A stretch of DNA of 64,000 nt from QWHO01 sp021404945 (lineage in GTDB: Bacteria > Vulcanimicrobiota > Xenobia > Xenobiales > QWHO01). The position numbers and the translations under genes are program-made. The DNA lies in NCBI GenBank assembly GCA_963169765.1, contig CAUJEN010000090.1, positions 203,260-267,259 of the forward strand. The letters are read 5' to 3'. Below the pieces are notes generated by a model that was not told the origin of the DNA, did not search any database, and was given only the letters and a program-made list of their open reading frames with translations. Below are positions 15,833-24,448 of the stretch, in pieces (position 1 is the stretch's first letter; every line of letters begins with the position of its first letter).

Positions 15833-17317
15833 TCACTTCTTCTTCTGATAGCCAGGAGCCTCGCGCAGGAGCTTCAGGCCCTTCTGAGCGTGGGTTTTGT
15901 CTTCGGTCTTGGCGGCCGGATTGCTTAAAATGGCCTGATAGCGAGATTCCTCTGCCTTAGCGAAGGCTGCCATGCCCTCAGGCCTGGTGGAGAAGGCCGG
16001 ATAGCTCGGCTGTACGCCGTATTTGGCCATCGCATCGGCGCGGGCTTCCAGTTCCTCGCGGCCCAGACCCAGGTCCTTGGGAAACTTGGCGACCAGGAAC
16101 ACGTCGCGAGCGGGATCAAGATCCAGGATGGTGGGCCGGATGAACTCGGTCTCGCCCCGGAACGTGGTCAGATCCCAGATCTTGAAGGTCTCAGCCGGGG
16201 TGCGGCCGCCCCGCTCCTCGTAGTCGCGCACCAGGCGGCGCAGCAGGCGGTCGTCGGCGCTGGGGCTGTCGAGGTAGACCGCCTTATAGGGCAGGCCCAG
16301 CTTCTCGAAGTGCTCCACCACGGCCGGGTTGGTGGCGTGAATGCTGTCCAGCACGATGATGCTGTCCGAGCCCACCTCCACGTGGTTGGGCTTCTCCTCA
16401 CGAAAGCCGGTCACTTTCACGCCTTCCATGCGCCAGCCGCCCGGGCGGATGTCCTGGAAGTTGTAGACGGGCAGGTCGGCCGCCCCGGTCTGCGCCAGGG
16501 TGCTCAGGTCTTCCTTGAGCTTCTGCATATCCATGAAGTCGGCGTGATCCCAGTAGTAGGAGCCGTCGGCAGCCTGCGGGTAGCCGGGCTGATCGACGTC
16601 CTTGAAGTACATGTCGCCCATCACGGTGGTTACCGGGCGATCGCCGGCGAATTTCTGAATCTCGCGGATCAGAGTCGACTTGCCGGCCGCCGAGGGTCCG
16701 CCCACCAGGATCACCACCCGCTCGCCCTGGGGCAGTCCCTTCACGAGCGCCTCGAGTTGCTCGTACTGATTGTGGGTGCGGCCCTCATCCAGCGCCTGGG
16801 CCACGTCGGCCTCGTCCAGGGCGCCGGGCAGGCGCAACACGTGGGCTCGGCCCTGAGAGTCGACCTGCTGGACCTTCTCATAGCTGACGGGATACTTGCC
16901 GGCCATCTCTTTGATGAGATCGCTGGAGCCGAACCGCTGGTTGACCTCGAAAGCGCCCTCCAGGCTGGCCGAGTTGACCGCGTCCGGACGGCTGATGACC
17001 ACGGTCTTCGTCTGATTGCCCTCGGCTGGCATGACTCCCACCACGGCTTTGAAAGTGGGATAGCGGTCCATCTGCTCGATCAGGACTTTGGTGGTGGCGG
17101 CCAGGGCTTCCGGATTGGCCACCTGGTCGGCGGTCAGGGTGGTGGTGGCCAGGTGGGGCTCGCCCTGAACCGCAGTCAGAAGCTGCTGTTTCAGATTCTG
17201 AGCCGGCCGCTGGCCACCGATCTCGACCTGGTCCCCGTGGGCTGCGCACGAGCCGCATGCGCTCTGGGGTCGAGCCATAAAGGATTGGGTGGCCGCGGTC
17301 AGGGTCTGCACGGTCAT
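15833..17317 (-). CDS. P-loop kinase of the uridine kinase / phosphoribulokinase family with extended N-terminus
   Basis: A 494-residue protein; ATG 17317 follows AAGGAAGGA. The Walker A VVILVGGPSAAGKSTLIREI lies at about residue 204-215. Then come GDMYFKDVDQPGY (the DDFY-like lid of uridine kinases), DHADFMDMQKLKEDL, LPVYNFQDIRPGGW (the YDF motif analogue) and IIVLDSIHATNPAVVEHFEK. These steps mirror uridine kinase/PRK. Classic uridine kinases are about 210 residues; here a 200-residue N-terminal region of unknown fold precedes the kinase, with SACGSCAAHGDQVEIGG near the start. The substrate is unknown; a nucleoside or phosphorylated sugar is a guess. Confidence 0.75.
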   Translation of the reverse strand: MTVQTLTAATQSFMARPQSACGSCAAHGDQVEIGGQRPAQNLKQQLLTAVQGEPHLATTTLTADQVANPEALAATTKVLIEQMDRYPTFKAVVGVMPAEGNQTKTVVISRPDAVNSASLEGAFEVNQRFGSSDLIKEMAGKYPVSYEKVQQVDSQGRAHVLRLPGALDEADVAQALDEGRTHNQYEQLEALVKGLPQGERVVILVGGPSAAGKSTLIREIQKFAGDRPVTTVMGDMYFKDVDQPGYPQAADGSYYWDHADFMDMQKLKEDLSTLAQTGAADLPVYNFQDIRPGGWRMEGVKVTGFREEKPNHVEVGSDSIIVLDSIHATNPAVVEHFEKLGLPYKAVYLDSPSADDRLLRRLVRDYEERGGRTPAETFKIWDLTTFRGETEFIRPTILDLDPARDVFLVAKFPKDLGLGREELEARADAMAKYGVQPSYPAFSTRPEGMAAFAKAEESRYQAILSNPAAKTEDKTHAQKGLKLLREAPGYQKKK

Positions 17318-17435
17318 CGTCTCTCGTCCTTCCTTCCAGACAAATGGATCTATCTGTTCAAGCCAAGTATGCCGTGGCCGACTGAAAAAAGTTGGAAACA
17401 GGACTGTAACCATTTTCGGGTCGAAGGCTTCAGGT

Positions 17436-17972
17436 ATGTCGAAGAATTTCTTGTCGCTGCTCCTTGCCGGACTGTTCGGCCTGGCGGTCGGCTGCTCGAC
17501 TCCAGCCCCGTCGAGCACCGGCCCGACGCCCACTGCGACCACCAGCGCCACAGCCAGTCCTTCAGCGAGCACTTCGGCGCCGAGCAAGGAGGCGGCCCTG
17601 AGCACCCTGATGGCTCTGGCGCGGGCCATCGAGGCCGGTAAGGTCGAGGAGGCCAGTGCGCTTGTGATGATCCCCAAAGGAATGCCTCCCGACGAGATCG
17701 GGCCCGAGTTGCAGAAGTCGCTCGAGCGGGGGGAGATCTCGGTCAGCGGCGTGGAAAAGCTGGGCAAACTGGGCAGTTTCGGGACCGCCCGAGAGATCTT
17801 TGCGGACCGGGCCGATCATTTTGCCCAGAAGGCCGGGGTCGACCCGGAGCAGTGCTGGGCCTTCAGTTTTCAGGAGGCCGAAGCGGTGCTCTTCTGGGAC
17901 GGTCAGACGTTCAAGGCCATTCGCTTTGACGATATCGGGAAAATTTCCGGCGACGACAAAGAACACCAGTAA
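17436..17972 (+). CDS. Putative lipoprotein with Ser/Thr/Pro-rich linker
   Basis: A 178-residue protein starting at ATG 17436. MSKNFLSLLLAGLFGLAVGC is a lipoprotein signal; VGC is an acceptable though not ideal lipobox. It is followed by about 30 residues rich in Ser, Thr, Ala and Pro (SPSASTSAPS). The remainder is a small mixed alpha/beta domain (ALARAIEAGKVEEASALV and then CWAFSFQEAEAVLFWDGQTF). This could be a DUF-type domain for bookkeeping of cell-surface proteins; no function is recognised. It diverges from the P-loop kinase gene with a 118-bp gap. Confidence 0.65.
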   Translation: MSKNFLSLLLAGLFGLAVGCSTPAPSSTGPTPTATTSATASPSASTSAPSKEAALSTLMALARAIEAGKVEEASALVMIPKGMPPDEIGPELQKSLERGEISVSGVEKLGKLGSFGTAREIFADRADHFAQKAGVDPEQCWAFSFQEAEAVLFWDGQTFKAIRFDDIGKISGDDKEHQ

Positions 17973-18017
17973 AGCAGTTCGGGAAACAATGCCTGGCCTT
18001 CGATCAGGAGGCCCCGG

Positions 18018-18042
18018 GGTCCCGTCAGGTTGTCACGGGACC
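18018..18042. terminator. Weak hairpin between convergent genes
   Basis: GGTCCCGT and ACGGGACC pair around a 9-nt loop at the tail-to-tail junction of the lipoprotein and pta genes, reaching into the pta stop. No U tract follows on either strand, so it is at best a weak terminator or a 3'-end stabiliser. Confidence 0.35.
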
Positions 18043-19034
18043 GAAGCCGAGCTTCTCTGTTGAGCCTGCACCGCCGTGATCACGGTGGCCTGAACGATGT
18101 CCTCCGCCTTGCAGCCTCGCGAGAGGTCGTTGGAGGGTTGCTCCAATCCCTGCAGGATGGGCCCGATGGCGGTGGCCCCGGCCAGGCGCTCCACCAGCTT
18201 GTAACCGATGTTGCCCGACTGCAGGTCGGGGAAAATGAGCACGTTGGCCTGGCCTGCCACGCTTGAGCCGGGTGCCTTGCTGGCCGCCACCGCGGGCACC
18301 AGGGCTGCGTCCAACTGCAATTCCCCGTCCACTGCCAGCTCGGGCCGGCGTGCCTGCAGAGTGCGGACGGCCTCTACCACCTTGTCCACCAGCGGATCCT
18401 TGGCGCTCCCTTTGGTGGAGAAGCTCAGCAGGGCCACTCTCGGCTCCACCTCCAGGAAGGCGCGGCAGGTGTCGGCCGTGCAGGAAGCGATCTCGGCCAG
18501 TTGGGGCGCGGTGGGGTTGACCACCACGCCGCAGTCGGCGAAGAGCAGGGGAGTGCCGTCCTTGAGCACCATCAAGAAGAAACTCGAGACGGTCTTAATT
18601 CCGGCCTTGAGGCCCAGGCAGAGGAGGGCGGACCGCACGGTGTGGGCGGTGGTGTTGGTCGCCCCGGCTACGGTGCCGTCTGCCTCGCCCAGGCGCACCA
18701 TCATGTTGGCGAAGTAGAGCGGGTCCTCCAGGGCCTTCTCGGCCTCCATCTCGGTCAGGCCGCGGTGGCGGCGAGATTGAAAATACTCCCTCACGTAGCG
18801 AGCCCGATCGGGATGACCTTTGGGGTCGATCAGCTCCACTCCGGTCAGCTCGATTCCTGCTCGGGAAGCCCGCTGCGACAGTGCTTCCGGCCGACCCAAC
18901 AGGCCCACCCGGGCCAGGCCTCGTTCGGCGATCCAGCGAGCGGCCTGGAGCACACGTTCGTCCTCCCCTTCGGGAAGCAGGATCAATCGAGGGTTTGCTC
19001 GGGCTCGTTCTTGAAGGCGATGCAAAACTTCCAT
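18033..19034 (-). CDS. pta: Phosphate acetyltransferase
   Basis: Converts acetyl-CoA and phosphate to acetyl phosphate and CoA; with acetate kinase it makes ATP from acetyl-CoA. The 333-residue length from ATG 19034 matches the single-domain Pta class. Diagnostic stretches: NPRLILLPEGEDERVLQAA at the N-terminus, GLTEMEAEKALEDPLYFANM, GEADGTVAGATNTTAHTVR, FADCGVVVNPTAPQLAEIA, ALLSFSTKGSAKDPLVDKV and ANVLIFPDLQSGNIGYKL. No ackA gene is nearby. The phosphate butyryltransferase family is related, but the NTTAHTVR and FADCG motifs favour Pta. Confidence 0.92.
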   Translation of the reverse strand: MEVLHRLQERARANPRLILLPEGEDERVLQAARWIAERGLARVGLLGRPEALSQRASRAGIELTGVELIDPKGHPDRARYVREYFQSRRHRGLTEMEAEKALEDPLYFANMMVRLGEADGTVAGATNTTAHTVRSALLCLGLKAGIKTVSSFFLMVLKDGTPLLFADCGVVVNPTAPQLAEIASCTADTCRAFLEVEPRVALLSFSTKGSAKDPLVDKVVEAVRTLQARRPELAVDGELQLDAALVPAVAASKAPGSSVAGQANVLIFPDLQSGNIGYKLVERLAGATAIGPILQGLEQPSNDLSRGCKAEDIVQATVITAVQAQQRSSASVP

Positions 19035-19086
19035 GACCAGGGCAGGGTTCCAGGGAGTCGACAAGAAGACCTTCCCGCCAAAACTC

Positions 19087-20217
19087 ATGAGACATAGAGC
19101 CCTTTCCCTTACCTTCACCCTGCTCGTCACGCTGCTCTTTCTGACCCTCGGATTGACAGCCCAGGAGCCGCCCGCGGGCGATCAGAGTCCGAGCCCCGAG
19201 GCGAGTTCGAGCCCTGGTGCAAGTCCCAGTGCCGGCGAGGCCAGCAGTCCGTCTCCTTCACCCTCTCTCGAGCCCGTCTCCACTCCCTCTCCCAGCCCCA
19301 GCGCCTCGCCCTTCAAGATCTACATCTCTGACAGCGAGAACGGTCGCATCGTCATTATGGACGACCTCAAGGGCACCAACCTCAAAGGGTTAGGCGGAGC
19401 CGGGCGCGGCCCGGGCAAGTTCCTCGATCCGGGACAGGTGTGGGTGGATCAAGATCGTTATCTCTACGTGGCCGACAAGGGCAATGATCGGATTGTCAAG
19501 CTCGATCTCAAGCCCGAAGAGGGCTTGCCCGTATGGACCGAGCTGAAGGATCTGAAAAAGCCTGAAGGCGTGGCCGTCTGGGGCGATGAGGTTTTTGTCT
19601 CGGAGACCGGGGCCAACCAGCTGGTGGTCTACAAAGACGGACAGGGTGATCCGATCCGCACCATCACCGATCCCATGCTGAAGCAGCCGGGCAAGCTCTG
19701 GTTCGATGATACCGGACGGCTGTTCGTCTGCTGCGGAGAGTACCCGCCGGGCGGCCAGGTGGTCATGATTGCGCCTGGCACCGACCAGAAGCCCAAAGAG
19801 TGGGAGGCCTACCAGGGGGTGGGCCTGCGGCCAACCGGCTACCAGCCGCGCCAGGCGGTGCTGCGCAAGAACCGCATCCTGTCCATCGATTCCAGCTCCA
19901 ACCGGCTGACCGCCACCGACAACGCGGCTGGCCGGGCGACCCGTGAGATCGGTAGTTACGGCTCGGGCCTGGGCCGCTTCATGCGTCCTGAGGGAATGGC
20001 CCTCGACAGCCAGGGCCGCATCTATATCGCCGACTCGGGCAACGACCGGATCGTGCGCATCGACGACCCCACCGGAGCCGGCTGGCTGGAGTACCAGCCC
20101 GGTCGCAATCCCAACAACCTGCTGCGCGGTCCGAAGAGCATCTTCATCTGGGCCCCCACCAAACCACCGCCGCCCGAGCCACCGCCCGAGGACAAGAAGG
20201 ACAAGAAAGAGAAATAG
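19087..20217 (+). CDS. Secreted NHL-repeat beta-propeller protein
   Basis: About 376 residues. The signal peptide (SLTFTLLVTLLFLTLGLTA) is followed by roughly 55 residues of Pro/Ser/Ala-rich linker (SPSPSPSLEPVSTPSPSPS). Then come NHL repeats such as GPGKFLDPGQVWVDQDRYLY with VADKGNDRIVKLDL, and LGRFMRPEGMALDSQGRIYI with ADSGNDRIVRIDD, making a six-bladed propeller. The C-terminus is Pro-rich with Lys and Glu at the end (PPPPEPPPEDKKDKKEK). Such proteins usually mediate binding in the periplasm or at the surface. The ATG at 19087 has a poor ribosome site; a start slightly downstream is possible. Confidence 0.78.
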   Translation: MRHRALSLTFTLLVTLLFLTLGLTAQEPPAGDQSPSPEASSSPGASPSAGEASSPSPSPSLEPVSTPSPSPSASPFKIYISDSENGRIVIMDDLKGTNLKGLGGAGRGPGKFLDPGQVWVDQDRYLYVADKGNDRIVKLDLKPEEGLPVWTELKDLKKPEGVAVWGDEVFVSETGANQLVVYKDGQGDPIRTITDPMLKQPGKLWFDDTGRLFVCCGEYPPGGQVVMIAPGTDQKPKEWEAYQGVGLRPTGYQPRQAVLRKNRILSIDSSSNRLTATDNAAGRATREIGSYGSGLGRFMRPEGMALDSQGRIYIADSGNDRIVRIDDPTGAGWLEYQPGRNPNNLLRGPKSIFIWAPTKPPPPEPPPEDKKDKKEK

Positions 20218-20224
20218 CTCCAGG

Positions 20225-20479
20225 ATGGATTCCGAAGAACAGATCGCCAACCGCGAGACCCAGGCCCTGGCCGCCCGCCGCCCCGATGACTGGCAGGCGC
20301 TGGGCGAAGCCTTCGAAGCCATGGGCAAGGCCGGATTGGCTCTGACCATCGGCTTCACGGTGGCCGCCGGGGTCTGCAAGATGGCCCAGCAGGGCAAGCT
20401 GAAGCTGCCCGATTTCCTGGGCATGGTGGGCCTGACACCCCCTTCTCCCCCGAGTCAGGAAGAACGCCCTACTTCTTGA
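20225..20479 (+). CDS. Small protein with one hydrophobic segment (84 aa)
   Basis: Starts 7 bp after the NHL gene and shares its transcript. The sequence opens MDSEEQIANRETQALAARRP, then DDWQALGEAFEAMGKAG and a moderately hydrophobic helix (LALTIGFTVAAGVC), ending in a Pro/Ser-rich tail. No known domain. Its stop overlaps the convergent gene end at 20469 by 11 bp. Confidence 0.55.
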   Translation: MDSEEQIANRETQALAARRPDDWQALGEAFEAMGKAGLALTIGFTVAAGVCKMAQQGKLKLPDFLGMVGLTPPSPPSQEERPTS

Positions 20480-20915
20480 GCTGAGGGGCCAGCTCATCGC
20501 GCAGAGTCTTGTACTCGGCGTACGCCTGGTCGGCTGAGCGGCGCACCGCTTCAGGCCCTCCTTTGGGGCCAATAGCCAGGTAGTTCTGCTCGCGGGACAT
20601 CCAATCCAGCTCGCAGCCGATGAGGTCGCGCAGCTTGCTGTGGACCACCTTCAGCTCTTGCTTGTCGGGCTCGGGGCCCAGGCCTTTCTGAACCTGGGAG
20701 AGCTCTTTCTTCAGCCCCTCGAGGAAGACATCGTCGCGCTCGATCTGGGCGATCTCGGACGGACTGGTCCCGGCCGGTTTCTTGACGGTCAGAGCCTTCT
20801 TTTCGGAGGCCAGCACGGCCGCGTAGGCTTTCTTCATCGTGGCCAGGCTCCTGGCATCGTCGGCCAGCGCCGGCAGCAGCAACAGCAACAGGAAAAGAAC
20901 AGGGAGCTTTCTCAC
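20469..20915 (-). CDS. Small secreted protein of unknown function (148 aa)
   Basis: GTG start at 20915 opens a signal peptide (RKLPVLFLLLLLLPALADDA) cleaved after ALA. The mature part is charged and probably helical (KKAYAAVLASEKKAL; IAQIERDDVFLEGLKKELS), ending in a Lys-rich tail. One Cys sits in LRDLIGCELDWMSREQNY. The helical layout suggests a lysozyme-inhibitor-like (DUF1311/LprI-type) fold, but the Cys pairing of that family is not obvious. It is downstream of the Clp-like gene in the same direction with a 101-bp gap. Confidence 0.6.
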   Translation of the reverse strand: MRKLPVLFLLLLLLPALADDARSLATMKKAYAAVLASEKKALTVKKPAGTSPSEIAQIERDDVFLEGLKKELSQVQKGLGPEPDKQELKVVHSKLRDLIGCELDWMSREQNYLAIGPKGGPEAVRRSADQAYAEYKTLRDELAPQLKK

Positions 20916-21016
20916 GGTCGAGGAGATTCGTCTTCGGTCGGAGAGGACCTTCGGCCGCCCACGAACAGGGCAAGCAGGAAAGCCCCTGGCTGGCCAGTCC
21001 CCGTGGCTCTGGTCGC

Positions 21017-22507
21017 TCAGCTTTTCCCGGCTGCCCGTTTGGTTGGCGAGCGCTTCTTCTGGCGCACCACCAGCTCGCCTTTCTCGGTCTGCACCTCCAC
21101 CCAGTCGCCCTCGTGATATTGCTCTTCGAGCATGGCGTGGGCCAGGCGGTTCTCCACTTCGCGGGTGAACAGGCGGCGCAGCGTGCCCGCACCCTCGGGG
21201 CCGCCCTCGGCCTTGCCGATCAAGAACTCGTGCACCTCCGGTCGCACTGTCACCCTGACCCCGCGGCGCTGCTTGAGGTGGCGGGCCAGATCGTTGGTCC
21301 ACTTCTCCACCAGCTCGGCCATGTCTGATCGGCCCAGGGGCGGGAAGAGCACCACGTCGTCCACCTGCTCGAGGGCTTCCGAGCTGAGAGCACGCTCGAG
21401 CTCGGGCAGGAGAGCGCGCTCGAGCTTGTCCTGGGCTGACAGCCGGTGGCGGTCGGAGAGTCGGAAGCCCACTGGCTGCTCGCGCTCAAACATGTCGGCG
21501 TCCACCACCACCGACAGGATCACCACGTTGTCGCGAAATTCCACCCGCTGGCCGCGTCCGTCGATCACGTGGCCCCGGGCCAGGATCTGGTGAATCACGT
21601 CCAGCGCCCGCGGATGGGCGCGGTCGGCGTCTTCCAGGTAGAGCACCGAGTAGGGATACTCCTGGGCCAGCATGGTGAGAACGCCCTCTTGTTCCTGGGG
21701 GGAGCCGCCCGCATGGCCGGCCAGGCGCATGGCCCGCAGCTCGTCGGAGAACTCGTCCAGATTCAGACGGATGAGCCGTTCAGGATCGTTGAACAAGAAC
21801 TCGGCCAGGCTGACGGCCAGGGTGGTCTTGCCAGCCCCCCGTGGGCCGGCGAAGAGAAAGCTGGCCAGTGGGCGGCCAGCCTCAGACAGGCCCGCCCACG
21901 ATCGCACCAGCGCCGCGGCCACCCGGTCCACGGCGGCGTCCTGGCCGATGATCTTGTCTTTCAGAGTCTGGGCTGAAGCCTTCAGGCGCTCGCGCCAGCG
22001 CTTGGCCTCGGCCAGCTGGCCGGGACGCTCGGGCCCGGAGGCCAGGGAAAAGACGCGCGGTCGACGACGGGTGGGCTCACCCATGAGCTCTTCCAGGGCC
22101 GCCGACCAGCTCACCAGGTCGGCCCCCCGACTCAACAGAAGGCTGGCGGCGTCGCTGTCTCGATCCTGCAGCACGGCCCAGAGCAGGTAGATCGAGTTGA
22201 CAGGCCGCGAGTAGCTCGAGGCCATGTCCTCGGCCAGCCGCAGCGCCCCCAGGGCACGCAGGCTGGGAGGGGGCACCCAGTCTTCCTCCGCGTTCCCCTT
22301 GCCCCTGCCGACCAGGGTCAGGACAGCCTTCTTCACTTTGCTGGCGGTGATGCCCCGCCGGCGCAGGAAGCGTCCCCCTTCGCCGCTGTCCTCCTCGGCC
22401 AGCCCGATCAGAAGGTGCTCGGGACAAAGATAGACGTGACCCATGGCCAGGCAGGTCCTTCGGGCCAGAGCCAGGGCCTGCACCACGTCGTGAGCCTGAA
22501 AGTACAT
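21017..22507 (-). CDS. ClpA/ClpB-like protein with one, atypical AAA+ domain
   Basis: A 496-residue protein. Residues 1-150 are two Clp_N repeats (HVYLCPEHLLIGLAEEDSGE; SLRALGALRLAEDMASSYSR). Residues 190-490 follow the second AAA+ domain of ClpA/B: KIIGQDAAVDRVAAAL, FAGPRGAGKTTLA (Walker A, about 221), then a ClpB-type C-terminal subdomain. The first AAA+ domain and middle domain are absent. By-eye alignment shows Walker B as LYLEDADRAH instead of LLDEIEKAH; the GYVG pore loop replaced by GHAGGSPQ; sensor 1 TSN replaced by SVV; the arginine finger NRLDE replaced by EQVDD; and sensor 2 GAR replaced by GAG. It may bind ATP but hydrolyse it poorly. It starts immediately after the TPR/Lon-like gene. 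Confidence 0.85.
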   Translation of the reverse strand: MYFQAHDVVQALALARRTCLAMGHVYLCPEHLLIGLAEEDSGEGGRFLRRRGITASKVKKAVLTLVGRGKGNAEEDWVPPPSLRALGALRLAEDMASSYSRPVNSIYLLWAVLQDRDSDAASLLLSRGADLVSWSAALEELMGEPTRRRPRVFSLASGPERPGQLAEAKRWRERLKASAQTLKDKIIGQDAAVDRVAAALVRSWAGLSEAGRPLASFLFAGPRGAGKTTLAVSLAEFLFNDPERLIRLNLDEFSDELRAMRLAGHAGGSPQEQEGVLTMLAQEYPYSVLYLEDADRAHPRALDVIHQILARGHVIDGRGQRVEFRDNVVILSVVVDADMFEREQPVGFRLSDRHRLSAQDKLERALLPELERALSSEALEQVDDVVLFPPLGRSDMAELVEKWTNDLARHLKQRRGVRVTVRPEVHEFLIGKAEGGPEGAGTLRRLFTREVENRLAHAMLEEQYHEGDWVEVQTEKGELVVRQKKRSPTKRAAGKS

Positions 22508-24406
22508 CTAGCCTTCCTCCGGAAGCTGGCGGGCGATGCCGTCGAGCAGATCCTCCACCCGCTCCACCAGGGTGACCTCGGGCAACAGCCAGAGGGCGGG
22601 TGGCAGGCGCAACAGCTCGGAAGCGCTGGTTCGCGGCAGGAGGAGCCGGCGGTAGGGGAAGCCCTCGCCGGAAAGCTGGGCCAGCGAGCCGCCCGCATCC
22701 ACCGGCCCCGAGAGCCGTCCCTCCAGGTCAATGCGGCCCAGCACCACCTGGCCGGGGGCCGGGTCCTGGTTCTGCAGCGCCATGGCCAGGGCGGCCATGA
22801 CGGCCCCTCCGGCATCCTCGCGAAGACTGGGCTTCTCTTCCTTCTCGTCCCCTTTGGGGGGCTCGTCCAGCCTGGGGTAGAGAGCCGAAATGTGCAGGTG
22901 CAGCACCCGGTAGGTGGGATCGTCCAGTCCCAGCTCGTCGAAGCGGATCTGCAGCAGGGAGAGAGCCAGGCGGGCCAGCTCTCCGGCCAGCTTGCCCCCT
23001 TCGCCGGTCACGATCAGCTCGCCCCGACCGGGAAGGGAGCGAGCCTGGACCAGGAAGCCGACCACCCGCTCGGAGCCAACGGGATAGACCAGCCCCGGCG
23101 AAACTTCCGGCTCAGAGCGCAGACGCTCGCGTTGCACCCGGGCCAGGGTGGTCAGGCGCGGCTGAGCAGTGTGACGGGCGGCTTCGGCCAGCAGACTCCA
23201 GCCTTCTTCCAGGCCTGGCCGAAGAGCAAGCAGTTTTTCCAGGCTCTCCAGCGCCTGGGGCCATCGCTCCAGCTCGGCCAGGCAGCGTGCCTCGCCCCAC
23301 AGGGCGGGCCAGGCCGCCTCTCCCTCCAGCAGTCGGGTGAACAGCTTGAGAGCGGCTGCGGGTTTTCCTCGGGCGAACTCTTCCTCGGCCCGGGCCAGGG
23401 CCGTCTGGTGCTTGCCGTTTCCGGCCTCGACGGTCCGCTCGGGCTCGTCTTCTTCTTCCGCGGGGCTCTCGAGCTGGCTCAAGAAGGCTGCCTCGGCCTC
23501 CCGGATGCGACCCAGGCCCAGCAGGCTTTCCGCCTGGTAGGAGTGCACCCAGCCGGGGGCCTGCTCGCCAAGCTCGGGCAGAATCCTCAAAGCCTCTTGA
23601 TAGCGGCGATAATCGAGCAGCAGCGAGGCCACCTCTTCGAGACGCTCGGCGTCGTCATCACGCGTCTTGAGAGACTCGGAAAGCTGACTGAGCGCTTCCT
23701 CCGGATCGCCCTGCAGGCGAGCGATACGGGCCAGCATAAGGCGCGCGGCCGAGGCGTCCCACTGCAGCGAGAAGCGGTCTTCGCGCCAGGTGCCGTCCAC
23801 GTCCAGCTCCAGAACGCGCTCGAACTCCGCCCGGGCCGCCTCCAGATGCTCGGTGCGATAGAAGAGCACTCCCAGCAGGTAGCGCATGGAAACACTGCGT
23901 GCATCCTCCTCGAGCGCGCCATAGGTGCGTTCCAGGGGGGTGGTCTCTTCCGGGCTGCCAAGCTGATCGAGCACGAATCCATAGAGAGCCAGAGATTCGC
24001 TCAGGCGAGGATCCGAGCCGCCCTGCTCGCGCCGTCGCAGGTAGTGGGGACGGAGCAGCACGATGTCGGTCCAGCGCTGCAGACGCACCAGCAGCGTGCC
24101 GACCCGGTCGAGCGGCTCCACCCCTGCTGGCTCGGCCTCGGCCCAGTTGAAGTAGGCCTCGAGAGCGTCCTCCAGCTCACCGCGGGCCTCGCGCACGCCG
24201 CCGAGCCACTCCCAGTAGAGAGACTTCAGCTCCGAGCGTGGGTCGAGCTCGGCCGAGCGGGCGTAGGCGGCGGCCGCATCCTCGACCCGGTCGATGCGCA
24301 GGTAGGCTTCCCCGAGAGTTACCGCCAGCTCGGCATTCTTGGGCTCGTCCTTGAGGCGTTTCTCGATCTCCTGGATACGCTCGGCGGCGTCGGGTTGCAG
24401 GGCCAT
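22508..24406 (-). CDS. TPR protein with C-terminal Lon-protease-like domain lacking the catalytic dyad
   Basis: A 632-residue soluble protein. Residues 1-400 are TPR helices (LAVTLGEAYLRIDRVEDAAA; ALWGEARCLAELERWPQALE). From about 437 onward the order matches the Lon (S16) proteolytic domain: GLVYPVGSE, PGRGELIVTGEGGKLAGELA, a helix, HLHISALYP, then VVLGRIDLEGRLSGPVDAGG. Where active Lon has DGPSAG this protein has DAGGAV (about 530), so the nucleophile Ser is missing. Where Lon has GGLKEK it has GGSLAQ (about 570), so the Lys is missing too. An acidic insert (KGDEKEEKPSLRE) precedes the lost Ser. A non-proteolytic adaptor or scaffold is likely. Stop and next start are adjacent, so it is made together with the Clp-like protein. 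Confidence 0.8.
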   Translation of the reverse strand: MALQPDAAERIQEIEKRLKDEPKNAELAVTLGEAYLRIDRVEDAAAAYARSAELDPRSELKSLYWEWLGGVREARGELEDALEAYFNWAEAEPAGVEPLDRVGTLLVRLQRWTDIVLLRPHYLRRREQGGSDPRLSESLALYGFVLDQLGSPEETTPLERTYGALEEDARSVSMRYLLGVLFYRTEHLEAARAEFERVLELDVDGTWREDRFSLQWDASAARLMLARIARLQGDPEEALSQLSESLKTRDDDAERLEEVASLLLDYRRYQEALRILPELGEQAPGWVHSYQAESLLGLGRIREAEAAFLSQLESPAEEEDEPERTVEAGNGKHQTALARAEEEFARGKPAAALKLFTRLLEGEAAWPALWGEARCLAELERWPQALESLEKLLALRPGLEEGWSLLAEAARHTAQPRLTTLARVQRERLRSEPEVSPGLVYPVGSERVVGFLVQARSLPGRGELIVTGEGGKLAGELARLALSLLQIRFDELGLDDPTYRVLHLHISALYPRLDEPPKGDEKEEKPSLREDAGGAVMAALAMALQNQDPAPGQVVLGRIDLEGRLSGPVDAGGSLAQLSGEGFPYRRLLLPRTSASELLRLPPALWLLPEVTLVERVEDLLDGIARQLPEEG

Positions 24407-24448
24407 GCCAGGCTCGCTTCGCGTGCCTCGGGGGCTTGCCCTGTAAAA

